64,000 bases of DNA, taken from positions 62,001-126,000 of the forward strand of contig NZ_LMKA01000068.1 of assembly GCF_001421435.1 (NCBI RefSeq), read 5' to 3'. The notes under the pieces are model-generated. The model worked only from the letters and a program-made list of their open reading frames with translations. It did not search any database and was not told where the DNA came from. Positions 17,489 to 25,403 of the stretch are shown here, piece after piece. Every line of letters starts with the position of its first letter. The stretch's first letter is position 1. Source of the DNA: Chryseobacterium sp. Leaf201 (GTDB lineage Bacteria > Bacteroidota > Bacteroidia > Flavobacteriales > Weeksellaceae). The position numbers and the translations under genes were made by a program.

Positions 17489-18367
17489 AAGTTTTGATTT
17501 TAATTTATTAACCACAAGCTTTAATGTAGTCGAAAAACTGATTTTGGAGAAATCTATGGTCTGGTTATACAGCCGGATATAAAATTCGTGCTCGATAATA
17601 ACAAAGGTATACTCATTTTTCCTGCGGGTAAGAGTCTCATACACCTCATCATAACCTGCAAATTCTCTCTGGAGCAGTGACATCAGCTTTTCCAGCTTTT
17701 TCATCTGTGCCGTACCGTTATCAGTCGTCCAGATTCCCGTTCCTACCCTGTAATCAGCCATATTAATGGGCAGATACTTTATTTTACCTTTCCTGGCTAC
17801 CATCATCTGCAGCGGATAGTCAAAAAGAGGACTTTCCACATACCAATCCGGAAGATTCATATGCTCCGCTCTCATCATCACAGAGGGCGTATACATCATA
17901 GATCCTTTGGAAAGATCTGAAAGCGTGTACACAGCTTCTACATTTTCTTTGGGAGCCGGCCCTATTACTTTATCATCAAGAATTCTGTCTACCTGATGGA
18001 AACAGATGGAAAAATCCGGATTTTCTTCCAGAAACCGGGCCTGGATTTCCAGTTTTTTCGGGTCTGTCCAATAATCATCCCCTTCACAGAAAGCAATATA
18101 TTTACCCTGGCATTGCGGAAAAGTATAGATATAATTAGGTAAAACGCCCATGTTTGCATGTGCCAATAGCCTGATCCGGTGTCCGTTCTCATGGTTTTTT
18201 ATGATGTCTTCAATAATTTCCACAGTACCGTCTGTAGATCCGTCATCAGAAATCACCACCTCATATTCAAAAGAAGTTTCCTGCATCAGCAGGCTTTCTA
18301 CAGTCTGTTTTATATAATCCTTCTGGTTATACGTAAGGGTACAAACACTAACTAAGGGCTTTGTCAT
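17480..18367 (-). CDS. GT2 family glycosyltransferase (reverse strand)
   Basis: A 295-residue GT2 enzyme with VSVCTLTYNQKDYIKQTV, VISDDGSTDGTVEIIEDI and FCEGDDYWTDPKKLEIQA. The latter block, the SICFHQVDRI segment and the later YRVGTGIW segment closely resemble the glycosyltransferase half of the fusion protein at 5237-6595, so the two are paralogues. It is one of only two - strand genes in the polysaccharide locus. The acyltransferase gene lies upstream on the same strand, 93 bp away, so both may share a transcript. The 3' end overlaps the convergent GT2 gene by nine bases. Confidence 0.9.
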   Translation of the reverse strand: MTKPLVSVCTLTYNQKDYIKQTVESLLMQETSFEYEVVISDDGSTDGTVEIIEDIIKNHENGHRIRLLAHANMGVLPNYIYTFPQCQGKYIAFCEGDDYWTDPKKLEIQARFLEENPDFSICFHQVDRILDDKVIGPAPKENVEAVYTLSDLSKGSMMYTPSVMMRAEHMNLPDWYVESPLFDYPLQMMVARKGKIKYLPINMADYRVGTGIWTTDNGTAQMKKLEKLMSLLQREFAGYDEVYETLTRRKNEYTFVIIEHEFYIRLYNQTIDFSKISFSTTLKLVVNKLKSKLLK

Positions 18368-18460
18368 TATAGCTTGGTTCTGTTAATAAATTAATTTCAA
18401 TCAATGAAACATGGTATTTCAATACGCTAACTGCTTCACTGTTTATGTTTTTACATGGGG

Positions 18461-19504
18461 TCAAAAGTAAGGCTTTTTTCTGATTTTCACCTTCTTTAAA
18501 TAATTCCGTAACGGTTTTTCCGCAGCCTCATAAAGGAATGCTGAGACCAGCAGCAGGCACGGAATATAGATCAAAAAGACCGTATCACTCTTATAAATTT
18601 CCAGGCTTTCCCATAATATCTTTCTTAAAATATACAGCACAGGAATATGTACAATGTACACGGCATAGCTGATTTCGCCTAAATATTCAAGCGGCTTCCA
18701 GGAGAATAACTTCGTCAGAGCGCCGTTGTTGCATGAAATCAGATAAATTACAGGAATGAATAAAACAGCCATTAAACCATTGTGAAAGTTTAAGGGAATA
18801 AAGATTAAAGCCAATAAAACGGCTGTAAACAATAAGATGATCATACCGTCATAATTCCTCGGTCTGAAATTTTTCATAAACAGGATTCCCGCGAGGTTCC
18901 CTACCAAAAATTCATTAAGGTGTAATAACGGAAAATAATGGATGAACTCATAACTGACGGTATGAGGCCCTTTATATGCTGAAGAAATGATATAAAGATT
19001 TGAAAAAATCTGTGTCCCCAGCCAGATCAGAATAATGATAACCCAGATATGCTTATTCCCTCTTATGTAAAGATAATTGTACAGGAAAGGAAAAAGAAGA
19101 TAAAACAGAAATTCCACAGAAATTGACCATCCTGGAAAGTTCAGCACCATCACATCTCCCGGAACCCAGCTTTGAAGCCCGGACAGATACAGGAACACAT
19201 TGTAAAAACTGAAACCTGAATATCTTGTAAATAGAAGCAGAAGCATCCCGGCAACATACAAAGGATAAATTCTTGCAAACCTGTTCTTATAAAAATTGGT
19301 ATAGTCAATCTTTTCTTTTTTATGGTAGGCCACAATCATAATGAATCCGGAAAGGATAAAAAAATAACTCACGCCTACATTTGCCTTTAAGAAAATGTCG
19401 GAGAGGTAATTGATTTTATATAAAAATAAATCTTTTTTAAAATGGGAAACAACAATCGCCAATGCAGCGATGAACCGGGTAAAAGTGATCTGGGTGATTT
19501 TCAC
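18461..19504 (-). CDS. Acyltransferase family 3 membrane protein (OafA/YrhL-like)
   Basis: A 347-residue polytopic membrane protein with about ten hydrophobic segments. FTRFIAALAIVVSHF holds the conserved histidine in helix 1 (His21), and WSISVEFLFYLLFPF is the hallmark motif of acyltransferase-3 proteins. Such proteins O-acetylate sugars of surface polysaccharides from the membrane. Divergent from the + strand GT2 at 19661 across a 156-bp region that carries a candidate promoter on each strand. It probably decorates the glycan made by this locus. Confidence 0.9.
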   Translation of the reverse strand: MKITQITFTRFIAALAIVVSHFKKDLFLYKINYLSDIFLKANVGVSYFFILSGFIMIVAYHKKEKIDYTNFYKNRFARIYPLYVAGMLLLLFTRYSGFSFYNVFLYLSGLQSWVPGDVMVLNFPGWSISVEFLFYLLFPFLYNYLYIRGNKHIWVIIILIWLGTQIFSNLYIISSAYKGPHTVSYEFIHYFPLLHLNEFLVGNLAGILFMKNFRPRNYDGMIILLFTAVLLALIFIPLNFHNGLMAVLFIPVIYLISCNNGALTKLFSWKPLEYLGEISYAVYIVHIPVLYILRKILWESLEIYKSDTVFLIYIPCLLLVSAFLYEAAEKPLRNYLKKVKIRKKPYF

Positions 19505-19590
19505 AGAAATAGACTGGTTTTTCTTAACGGCCCCGGATCAATACCCGCACACGACATACATACTTTGGTCACTGTGTTAAATTTAGTGCA

Positions 19591-19598
19591 CAAAAATA
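19591..19598 (-). promoter_or_regulatory. Candidate promoter box for the acyltransferase gene
   Basis: Reading the - strand, TATTTTTG matches TAnnTTTG. It lies 87 bases upstream of the acyltransferase ATG at 19504 in the divergent intergenic region. Confidence 0.4.
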
Positions 19599-19628
19599 AA
19601 GATTTTTCAATTATTTTCAGGATATAAT

Positions 19629-19636
19629 TATCTTTG
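19629..19636 (+). promoter_or_regulatory. Candidate promoter box for the 19661 operon
   Basis: TATCTTTG matches TAnnTTTG and ends 24 bases before the GT2 start at 19661. It would begin a separate transcript for the five-gene run 19661-23971. Confidence 0.55.
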
Positions 19637-19660
19637 TGAAAATTTATTAACACAAATAAG

Positions 19661-20500
19661 ATGAAATTTTCTGTTTTAATTGCCAATTATAATAATGGAA
19701 AGTTTTTTAAAGACTGCTATGAGTCCATTCTCGCACAGGAATATAAAAACTGGGAGGTTGTCATTATTGATGACTGTTCAACAGATAATTCTATTGAAAT
19801 AATAAAAAGCATCATTCTTGATGATGAAAGGTTTAAACTGTATATAAACAGTTCCAATTACGGCGTTGGCGTAACCAAAGCTGAACTGATTGAAAAAGCA
19901 TCCGGAAATATCTGCGGATATCTTGATCCTGATGACATCATAAAGCCCAACGCTCTTAAAAGTGCAGTAGAAATCATGGAAAAGAAAAAAGAGGTTGTCC
20001 TCACCTATTCCCGCTTGGCAAAATGTGATGAAAACCTGAATATCTTAAAAGAATTCAAAGCCGCAATGCAGGTTCCCAACGGACAGAAAACTTTTTTTAA
20101 TTTCCCGATCCAGATTGCGCCTTTTGTCGCATTCCGGAGGGATATTTACCTGCAGGGAAAAAAAATAAATCCTGAACTGAAGATTGCCGAAGACCAGGAT
20201 CTTTATTTTAAAATGTACGAGGTGGGAAAAGTGCACTTCATCAATCAGACCGATTATTTATACCGGGCGCACGCCGGAGGAATTTCCCAGAACGAAAACA
20301 AGCCCAAATCAAACAGCTATTATGCACGTTCGATCTGGGAAGCCATGCAAAGAAGAAATATTAAAAAAATCAATGGAAAGACAGTCCCGGAAAGCTATAC
20401 GGATCCCAGAGAAATTTTTGATCTTTTAGAATACCAGAACCGGATCCCTTTCCGCATCAAAAAGAAAATCACCGTTATTTTACAAAATCTTTTCAGTTAA
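19661..20500 (+). CDS. GT2 family glycosyltransferase
   Basis: A 279-residue GT2 enzyme with FSVLIANYNNGKFFKDCYES, VIIDDCSTDNSIEIIKSI and GYLDPDDIIKPNALKSA for the nucleotide and metal site (DPDD, near residue 90). AEDQDLYFKMYEVGKVHF is the catalytic-base region. First gene of a + strand operon behind its own promoter box; its last base is shared with the next gene's ATG (TAATG). Donor sugar unknown. Confidence 0.9.
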   Translation: MKFSVLIANYNNGKFFKDCYESILAQEYKNWEVVIIDDCSTDNSIEIIKSIILDDERFKLYINSSNYGVGVTKAELIEKASGNICGYLDPDDIIKPNALKSAVEIMEKKKEVVLTYSRLAKCDENLNILKEFKAAMQVPNGQKTFFNFPIQIAPFVAFRRDIYLQGKKINPELKIAEDQDLYFKMYEVGKVHFINQTDYLYRAHAGGISQNENKPKSNSYYARSIWEAMQRRNIKKINGKTVPESYTDPREIFDLLEYQNRIPFRIKKKITVILQNLFS

Positions 20501-21657
20501 TGCCAGACAACAAAAAAATAAAAGTTCTCTTCAGGCACCGTTCCATGGAAATGGGAGGTGTTGAAAAAGTAGTTTTAAGCATGCTTAACCATCTGGACCG
20601 CCAAAAGTTTGATCTTACGGTCTGCCTTAATATGAATCAGGGGGAACTCCGGAATGAAATCCCTTCCCATGTCCGAAAGGTGTATCTTACGGAAGGAAAA
20701 GAAGATTTATCCAAAAATGCCCTCATTAAAAAACTCCAGCTGGCTAAAAGAAGGCTGAAGCTTAAGCGGTCTGAAACAAATCCGAAAATTTCGGATAAAG
20801 TTCTTCAGGAAACTTATGATGTGGAAATTGCCCCTACCTACTCTGTTTTTGCACCGGTTTTAAACTCCGGCAACAGGAACTCAAAAAAAATAGGATGGTT
20901 CCACTCTGACATTACAGTTCCGAAATTCAAGCCCCTTATCCCTGCAGTTTTAAAGCAGATCCCTCAGTTCGATTACTTTATTTTCGGTTCCCAGCAGACC
21001 AAAGACATCCTGGTAGAAACGTATCCCGACCTGAAATTACCGGAAAACCAAGTGATTCTTAATGCGATCCCGATTGATGAAATAAGGCAGAAAGCACAGG
21101 CTTTTAAACCCAATTTCCCGGATAAACCGGTTTTTGCTTCCGTTGCCAGGTTACACACCCGGAAAGGATTCCATAAATTAATGGATGCACATGCGAGGCT
21201 TATAAAGGATGGCTTTGACCACCACATTGTGATTATCGGGGACGGGGAAGAAAGGGAAAATCTTAAAAAGCAGGCTGAAAAGCTGGGTGTTACCGGAAGT
21301 TTTGAGTTTTTAGGCTCTCTTATCAACCCTTATCCCTACGTAAAAAATGCCGATTTCTATATCCTTCCTTCGGAATCAGAAGGCTGGCCGCTGATTATCG
21401 CCGATACGCTTATCCTTCAGAAGCCTATTATTGCCACCAATGTGGGAGGCGTTCCTGAAATGATTATCCATAAAGAAAACGGATATCTGATCAACTATGA
21501 AACCAATGAAATGTATGAAGCGATGAAGCTGTTTCTTACCGACCGTCCGCTGGTTTCAAACATAGAAGAAAACCTGAAAGATATTGACAGGCAGTTCGAC
21601 AATCAGAAGATTTTTGATGCTGTTGAAGAAATTATTATTAAACTATCAAAAAAATAA
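20500..21657 (+). CDS. GT4 family glycosyltransferase
   Basis: A 385-residue GT-B enzyme. EMGGVEKVVLSMLNHLDR is the N-terminal glycine-rich loop. ASVARLHTRKGFHKLMDA starts the donor domain and YILPSESEGWPLIIADTL contains the E-x7-E type donor site, followed by KPIIATNVGGVPEMI. It is a paralogue of the protein at 22227. It shares a base with the upstream stop codon and is followed after two bases by an acetyltransferase gene. Confidence 0.92.
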   Translation: MPDNKKIKVLFRHRSMEMGGVEKVVLSMLNHLDRQKFDLTVCLNMNQGELRNEIPSHVRKVYLTEGKEDLSKNALIKKLQLAKRRLKLKRSETNPKISDKVLQETYDVEIAPTYSVFAPVLNSGNRNSKKIGWFHSDITVPKFKPLIPAVLKQIPQFDYFIFGSQQTKDILVETYPDLKLPENQVILNAIPIDEIRQKAQAFKPNFPDKPVFASVARLHTRKGFHKLMDAHARLIKDGFDHHIVIIGDGEERENLKKQAEKLGVTGSFEFLGSLINPYPYVKNADFYILPSESEGWPLIIADTLILQKPIIATNVGGVPEMIIHKENGYLINYETNEMYEAMKLFLTDRPLVSNIEENLKDIDRQFDNQKIFDAVEEIIIKLSKK

Positions 21658-21659
21658 AC

Positions 21660-22223
21660 ATGATTCTACTATACCGGGCAATCCTTAAGATCCATACTAT
21701 GTATCATTTTATGATACAGCAGATTTACCTTAAAATCTGTCTTTCCAAAGGCCTGAAAGTAGGCAGAAATGTCCGCTTTGTAGAAGTCCCGCAGTTCGGA
21801 ACGGAATGTTTCCTGATTGAAATCGGTGATGAATCTACATTTTCAAACAATGTAAGATTTGTCAATCATGACGGCGGGCAGAACGCACTTCACTTTTTTG
21901 ATGAATATAAAGATGTCCGGACTTTCGGAAGAATAAAGATCGGTAAGCAATGCCTGATCGGGGCTGACACCATCATTATGCTGGGCGTGGAAATGGGTGA
22001 CAACTGTGTACTGGGAGCAGGCTCCATCCTGACAACTTCGATGCCGAGCGGAACGGTATACGCCGGAGTTCCGGCAAAATACATCTGTACGGTTAAAGAA
22101 TACGGAGATAAACTACTGGCGAATAACGTAATGTATCCCCGGGAACTGGAGCAGGACAGGCCTAAACTTGAAGCGTACATCAAAGAACATCTTCCGCATA
22201 CGTATAAACCGGTAAAGAAATAA
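21660..22223 (+). CDS. Left-handed beta-helix acyltransferase (Maa/CapG-like)
   Basis: A 187-residue hexapeptide-repeat protein. Repeats are clearest around IGKQCLIGADTIIMLGVEMG, DNCVLGAGSILTTSM and SGTVYAGVPAKYI, the usual C-terminal end of sugar or maltose O-acetyltransferases. VNHDGG contains the probable catalytic histidine. It would transfer an acetyl group from acetyl-CoA to a sugar of the glycan. It lies between two GT4 genes with gaps of 2 and 3 bp, so its substrate is likely made or used by them. Confidence 0.86.
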   Translation: MILLYRAILKIHTMYHFMIQQIYLKICLSKGLKVGRNVRFVEVPQFGTECFLIEIGDESTFSNNVRFVNHDGGQNALHFFDEYKDVRTFGRIKIGKQCLIGADTIIMLGVEMGDNCVLGAGSILTTSMPSGTVYAGVPAKYICTVKEYGDKLLANNVMYPRELEQDRPKLEAYIKEHLPHTYKPVKK

Positions 22224-22226
22224 TGA

Positions 22227-23378
22227 ATGGCTGAGAAAAAGAAAATCCTTATCCGCATCGGTTCTCTCCGCCATGGAGGCGCAGAGAAAGTTCTGGTCAC
22301 GTTTTTAAAAAACCTTCCCGAAGAGCAGTATGAGATTGACCTGCTGCTTAACCTGTATTCCGGAAAATATTTACCTGAAGTCCCGAAATGGATTAATATC
22401 CTGTATCTGCATAAAGGCGAGATGATTACTACAAACCGCCCTCATGAAATCCCGAAAAAGGCAGCAAGGGTCCTGTACCAGGGAATGCTGAAAAAGTTCC
22501 CTAATATTCTGTACAAAGGAAAACTGAAGAATAAAAAATATGATCTGGAATTTGCAGCCATCCACGGAATGCGCGATGAAATTTTGGGATCTCCTTTAAA
22601 AAATTCTAAAAAAATAGTCTGGATCCACAATGATCTTTCGCAGGTAAAAGGCTATACGGAGCAGGAAATCAGGAAGTTTTTTGGTTTTGACAAGATTATG
22701 GTGATCTCTGAGAAAATTGAGCAGCTTTTTCACAGCCTGGCCAGAAATGAAAAAGAAAAACAGAAAATTGTAAAAATTTATAATCCTTTAGATACCGGAG
22801 AATTTATTTCAAAAGCAGATCAGCCGGTGCTTAATTATACTTTTGAAACTTCAGTTCCTACCTTCATATCCGTCGGGACCGTATTTCCGCAGAAGGGTTT
22901 TGACCGTTTGCTGAAAGTCCATAAAAGGCTTTTGGATGAAGGTTTTCAACATAAAGTATTAATCATAGGGGACGGTTATGACTTTGAAAATATTAAGAAA
23001 CTGAAATCAGAGCTTGATGTTGATGAAACGGCCGTCATGTTAGGGTTTACCGATAATCCCTATCCTTATTTCAAGAATGCGGATTTCTATATTTTAAGCT
23101 CAAGGTATGAAGGTTTCCCAACCGTTTTATTTGAAGCCCTTACCCTGAAGAAAAGGATTATTTCTACCGAAGTTTCCGGCGCTGCAGAAATGCTGAATAA
23201 CGGTGAACTCGGCTTACTGGTGGATAACTCTGAAGACGGTATTTATCAGGGCATGAAGGAAGCATTATCGCACCCTGAATCATTTGAAAAGTATATCTCT
23301 AAACTGAAAAATTATGAAATGCCTTTCAAGCTCGAAAATTCAGTCCGTAAGATTGCTTCAATTCTAGATAACTTATAA
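22227..23378 (+). CDS. GT4 family glycosyltransferase
   Basis: A 383-residue GT-B enzyme with LRHGGAEKVLVTFLKNL at the N terminus, SVGTVFPQKGFDRLLKVH at the donor domain and YILSSRYEGFPTVLFEALTL with the conserved EGFPTVLFEA donor motif near 290. It aligns well with the 20500 paralogue. Start codon ATG follows the upstream TAA after three bases. A 35-bp gap leads to the serine-acetyltransferase-like gene. Confidence 0.92.
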   Translation: MAEKKKILIRIGSLRHGGAEKVLVTFLKNLPEEQYEIDLLLNLYSGKYLPEVPKWINILYLHKGEMITTNRPHEIPKKAARVLYQGMLKKFPNILYKGKLKNKKYDLEFAAIHGMRDEILGSPLKNSKKIVWIHNDLSQVKGYTEQEIRKFFGFDKIMVISEKIEQLFHSLARNEKEKQKIVKIYNPLDTGEFISKADQPVLNYTFETSVPTFISVGTVFPQKGFDRLLKVHKRLLDEGFQHKVLIIGDGYDFENIKKLKSELDVDETAVMLGFTDNPYPYFKNADFYILSSRYEGFPTVLFEALTLKKRIISTEVSGAAEMLNNGELGLLVDNSEDGIYQGMKEALSHPESFEKYISKLKNYEMPFKLENSVRKIASILDNL

Positions 23379-23413
23379 CGATCAGCTTAAACTCATCTAT
23401 TTTATATTACTGT

Positions 23414-23971
23414 ATGCCAGATCAACATTCTATCCTTCAGAAAGATTTTTACCGGGAAAGCGGAAAATGGCTTTCCACCTTTAACATGTGGGCAAAATGC
23501 ATCAATCCCAATCTCCATTTCATTTACATTCTGAGAAAAAGCAGGAAGCATCTTAAAACACCTGTATTAAATTTTTTCTGGAAACTTATTCTGAGGCATT
23601 ACCAGATTAAGTACGGTTTCCAGATCTATCCTGAAACTGAAATCGGGGAAGGGTTCTATTTAGGGCATTGGGGCAGCCTGGTTATCAATCCGAAAGCAAA
23701 GATCGGCATGAACTGCAACATCGCCCAGGGCGTTACCATCGGGCAGCAGAACCGAGGAAAAAATGCAGGCTTCCCTGTCATCGGCAATGAAGTATGGATC
23801 GGGACAAATGCTGTTATCGTCGGAAGTATTACCGTTGGGAATAATGTACTGGTGGCCCCGAATTCCTATGTCAATTTTGATGTGCCGGATAATTCCGTAG
23901 TTGTAGGCAATCCTGCAAAAATTTATCCTAACGAGAACGCGACAGAGGGTTATATTAATAATAAAATCTGA
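23414..23971 (+). CDS. Serine O-acetyltransferase-like hexapeptide protein
   Basis: A 185-residue protein with a predicted basic N-terminal helix region and a left-handed beta-helix from about residue 75. Visible elements are GEGFYLGHWGSLVINPKAKI, NIAQGVTIGQQNRGK, GNEVWIGTNAVIVG and VVVGNPAKIY. The HWG element corresponds to the catalytic HxG region of CysE. In polysaccharide loci such proteins acetylate sugars rather than serine; which one applies here is not decidable from the sequence. Last gene of the + strand locus. Confidence 0.8.
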   Translation: MPDQHSILQKDFYRESGKWLSTFNMWAKCINPNLHFIYILRKSRKHLKTPVLNFFWKLILRHYQIKYGFQIYPETEIGEGFYLGHWGSLVINPKAKIGMNCNIAQGVTIGQQNRGKNAGFPVIGNEVWIGTNAVIVGSITVGNNVLVAPNSYVNFDVPDNSVVVGNPAKIYPNENATEGYINNKI

Positions 23972-24272
23972 TAAATTTATTATTCTCATTCGACCTTAGC
24001 CTTTCTAAAATAAAGGGTAACTGTTAAAATTCAGATACTTTTTCTACTTTATTTATGGCATCAGGCTTACTCATAAAATGAGGAAACGATAATCTTACCT
24101 GCTTATCATAGATAACCACAGCTTATTTTTCAAAAATTTTTAATATTAAACTTTGTTAAAAATAATTGCTTTTTCCTTAAAAATTATATTTTTGTACTGT
24201 TATTGATTTAGTCTATTGAATTTAGAAATAATTTACACGAAATAAATAATTATAAACTTTAAATTTTAATTT
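23972..24272. other. Intergenic region without a gene
   Basis: About 300 AT-rich bases between the polysaccharide locus and the carbonic anhydrase gene. No ORF, tRNA or strong hairpin terminator is visible. The right third holds the carbonic anhydrase promoter box (24187-24194) and a roughly 70-nt AT-rich leader. Confidence 0.7.
24187..24194 (+). promoter_or_regulatory. Candidate promoter box for the carbonic anhydrase operon
   Basis: TATTTTTG matches TAnnTTTG. A TTG at 24166-24168 lies 18 bases upstream, an acceptable -33 element. The implied leader is about 70 nt. Confidence 0.55.
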
Positions 24273-24950
24273 ATGTCACAATCGTACGAAGTTATTTTCG
24301 AAAACAACAGAAAATGGGTAGAGTCTAAAATCGGTGATAACCCAAGCTTCTTTGAAGAACTTGCCAAAACCCAGACCCCTGAGTATCTTTACATCGGATG
24401 TTCAGACAGCAGGGCTACGGCAGAAGAACTGATGGGAGCGAAACCCGGAGAAGTTTTTGTTCACAGGAACATTGCCAATGTGGTAAATGCTTTGGATATG
24501 AGCGCAACAGCAGTAATAGAATACGCTGTACAGCATCTGAAGGTTAAACACATTGTGGTGTGCGGACATTACAACTGCGGGGGTGTAAAAGCAGCGATGA
24601 CACCTCAGGATCTTGGTATTTTAAATCCATGGCTGAGAAACATCCGCGACGTTTACAGGATTCACCAGACTGAACTGGACGCTATCGAAGATGAAGGTAA
24701 ACGTTATGACAGGCTTGTAGAGCTTAATGTTCTTGAGCAGTGCATCAACGTGATTAAAATGGCCTGTGTGCAGGAAAGGTACATCCTTGAGGAATACCCT
24801 ATTGTTCATGGCTGGGTTTTCGACCTTAGAACCGGTAAAATTATTGATCTTGAGATTGATTTCGAAAAAGTTTTGAAAGACATCCAGAAGATCTATAATC
24901 TTAGCGAAGACCAATGGGTAATGAGCAGAAAGAGAAACCAACCTCTTTAA
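24273..24950 (+). CDS. can: Beta-class carbonic anhydrase
   Basis: A 225-residue cytoplasmic zinc enzyme interconverting CO2 and bicarbonate. Zinc ligands are visible: Cys43 and Asp45 in GCSDSRATAEE, and His99 with Cys102 in VVCGHYNCGGVKAAM. PGEVFVHRNIANV and SATAVIEYAVQHL are further family signatures. Length is normal for the class. It is followed after ten bases by a small membrane-anchored protein gene and then by a SulP transporter, suggesting cooperation with bicarbonate uptake. Ligand pattern and length make this call certain. Confidence 0.97.
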   Translation: MSQSYEVIFENNRKWVESKIGDNPSFFEELAKTQTPEYLYIGCSDSRATAEELMGAKPGEVFVHRNIANVVNALDMSATAVIEYAVQHLKVKHIVVCGHYNCGGVKAAMTPQDLGILNPWLRNIRDVYRIHQTELDAIEDEGKRYDRLVELNVLEQCINVIKMACVQERYILEEYPIVHGWVFDLRTGKIIDLEIDFEKVLKDIQKIYNLSEDQWVMSRKRNQPL

Positions 24951-24960
24951 ATCTGAGTAC

Positions 24961-25260
24961 ATGAAATTCTGGAGTATAATTACATTACTGATTATCCTGA
25001 ACTTTACAGCCTTGCCGAGCATTGCTGTAATGGCCGGCTGGGAAATCCCCAGGACCAATGTAATTGTCAATGAAGAAGAAACTCACGCTCACTATTCATT
25101 ATTTTCTGTTTATGAAAAGACACTTCCAAAAACACTGAATGTCTATGACTATCTGAAGTTTTTTGAACCTTCCCTGGAAGGCAGTTCTTTTGTACTGATC
25201 GATGATTCCTTTCATCTTTCGCCCTTTTTATCCATATTTTCTCCGCCTCCGGAAGCTTAA
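24961..25260 (+). CDS. Small membrane-anchored or exported protein of unknown function
   Basis: A 99-residue protein. Residues 4-25 (WSIITLLIILNFTALPSIAV) form a membrane anchor or signal peptide. Beyond it are NEEETHAHYSLF, rich in acidic residues and histidine, YEKTLPKTLNVYDYLKFF, and a proline-rich end SPPPEA. I do not recognise the family. It lies 10 bp behind the carbonic anhydrase gene and 143 bp before the SulP gene, all on the same strand. The acidic/histidine patch could bind a metal ion, but that is speculation. Confidence 0.75.
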   Translation: MKFWSIITLLIILNFTALPSIAVMAGWEIPRTNVIVNEEETHAHYSLFSVYEKTLPKTLNVYDYLKFFEPSLEGSSFVLIDDSFHLSPFLSIFSPPPEA

Positions 25261-25403
25261 TTTTTATTTACACTTTTAATGATTATTGATCCCTGCCTGA
25301 ACTTTTCGGCAGCGGAAACATCCGTATTTTAAAAATTAAATTTCATTTTTTACTGATGTATTGAATTTCAATAGGTCAGTTTATTCACAGCAGTTTTCAC
25401 ATC

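Noticed and set aside
25292-25313. Inverted repeat CTGCC...GGCAG between the 99-residue gene and the SulP gene
   Set aside because: The stem is only five base pairs, with no T-run after it, so it is not a convincing terminator or riboswitch.
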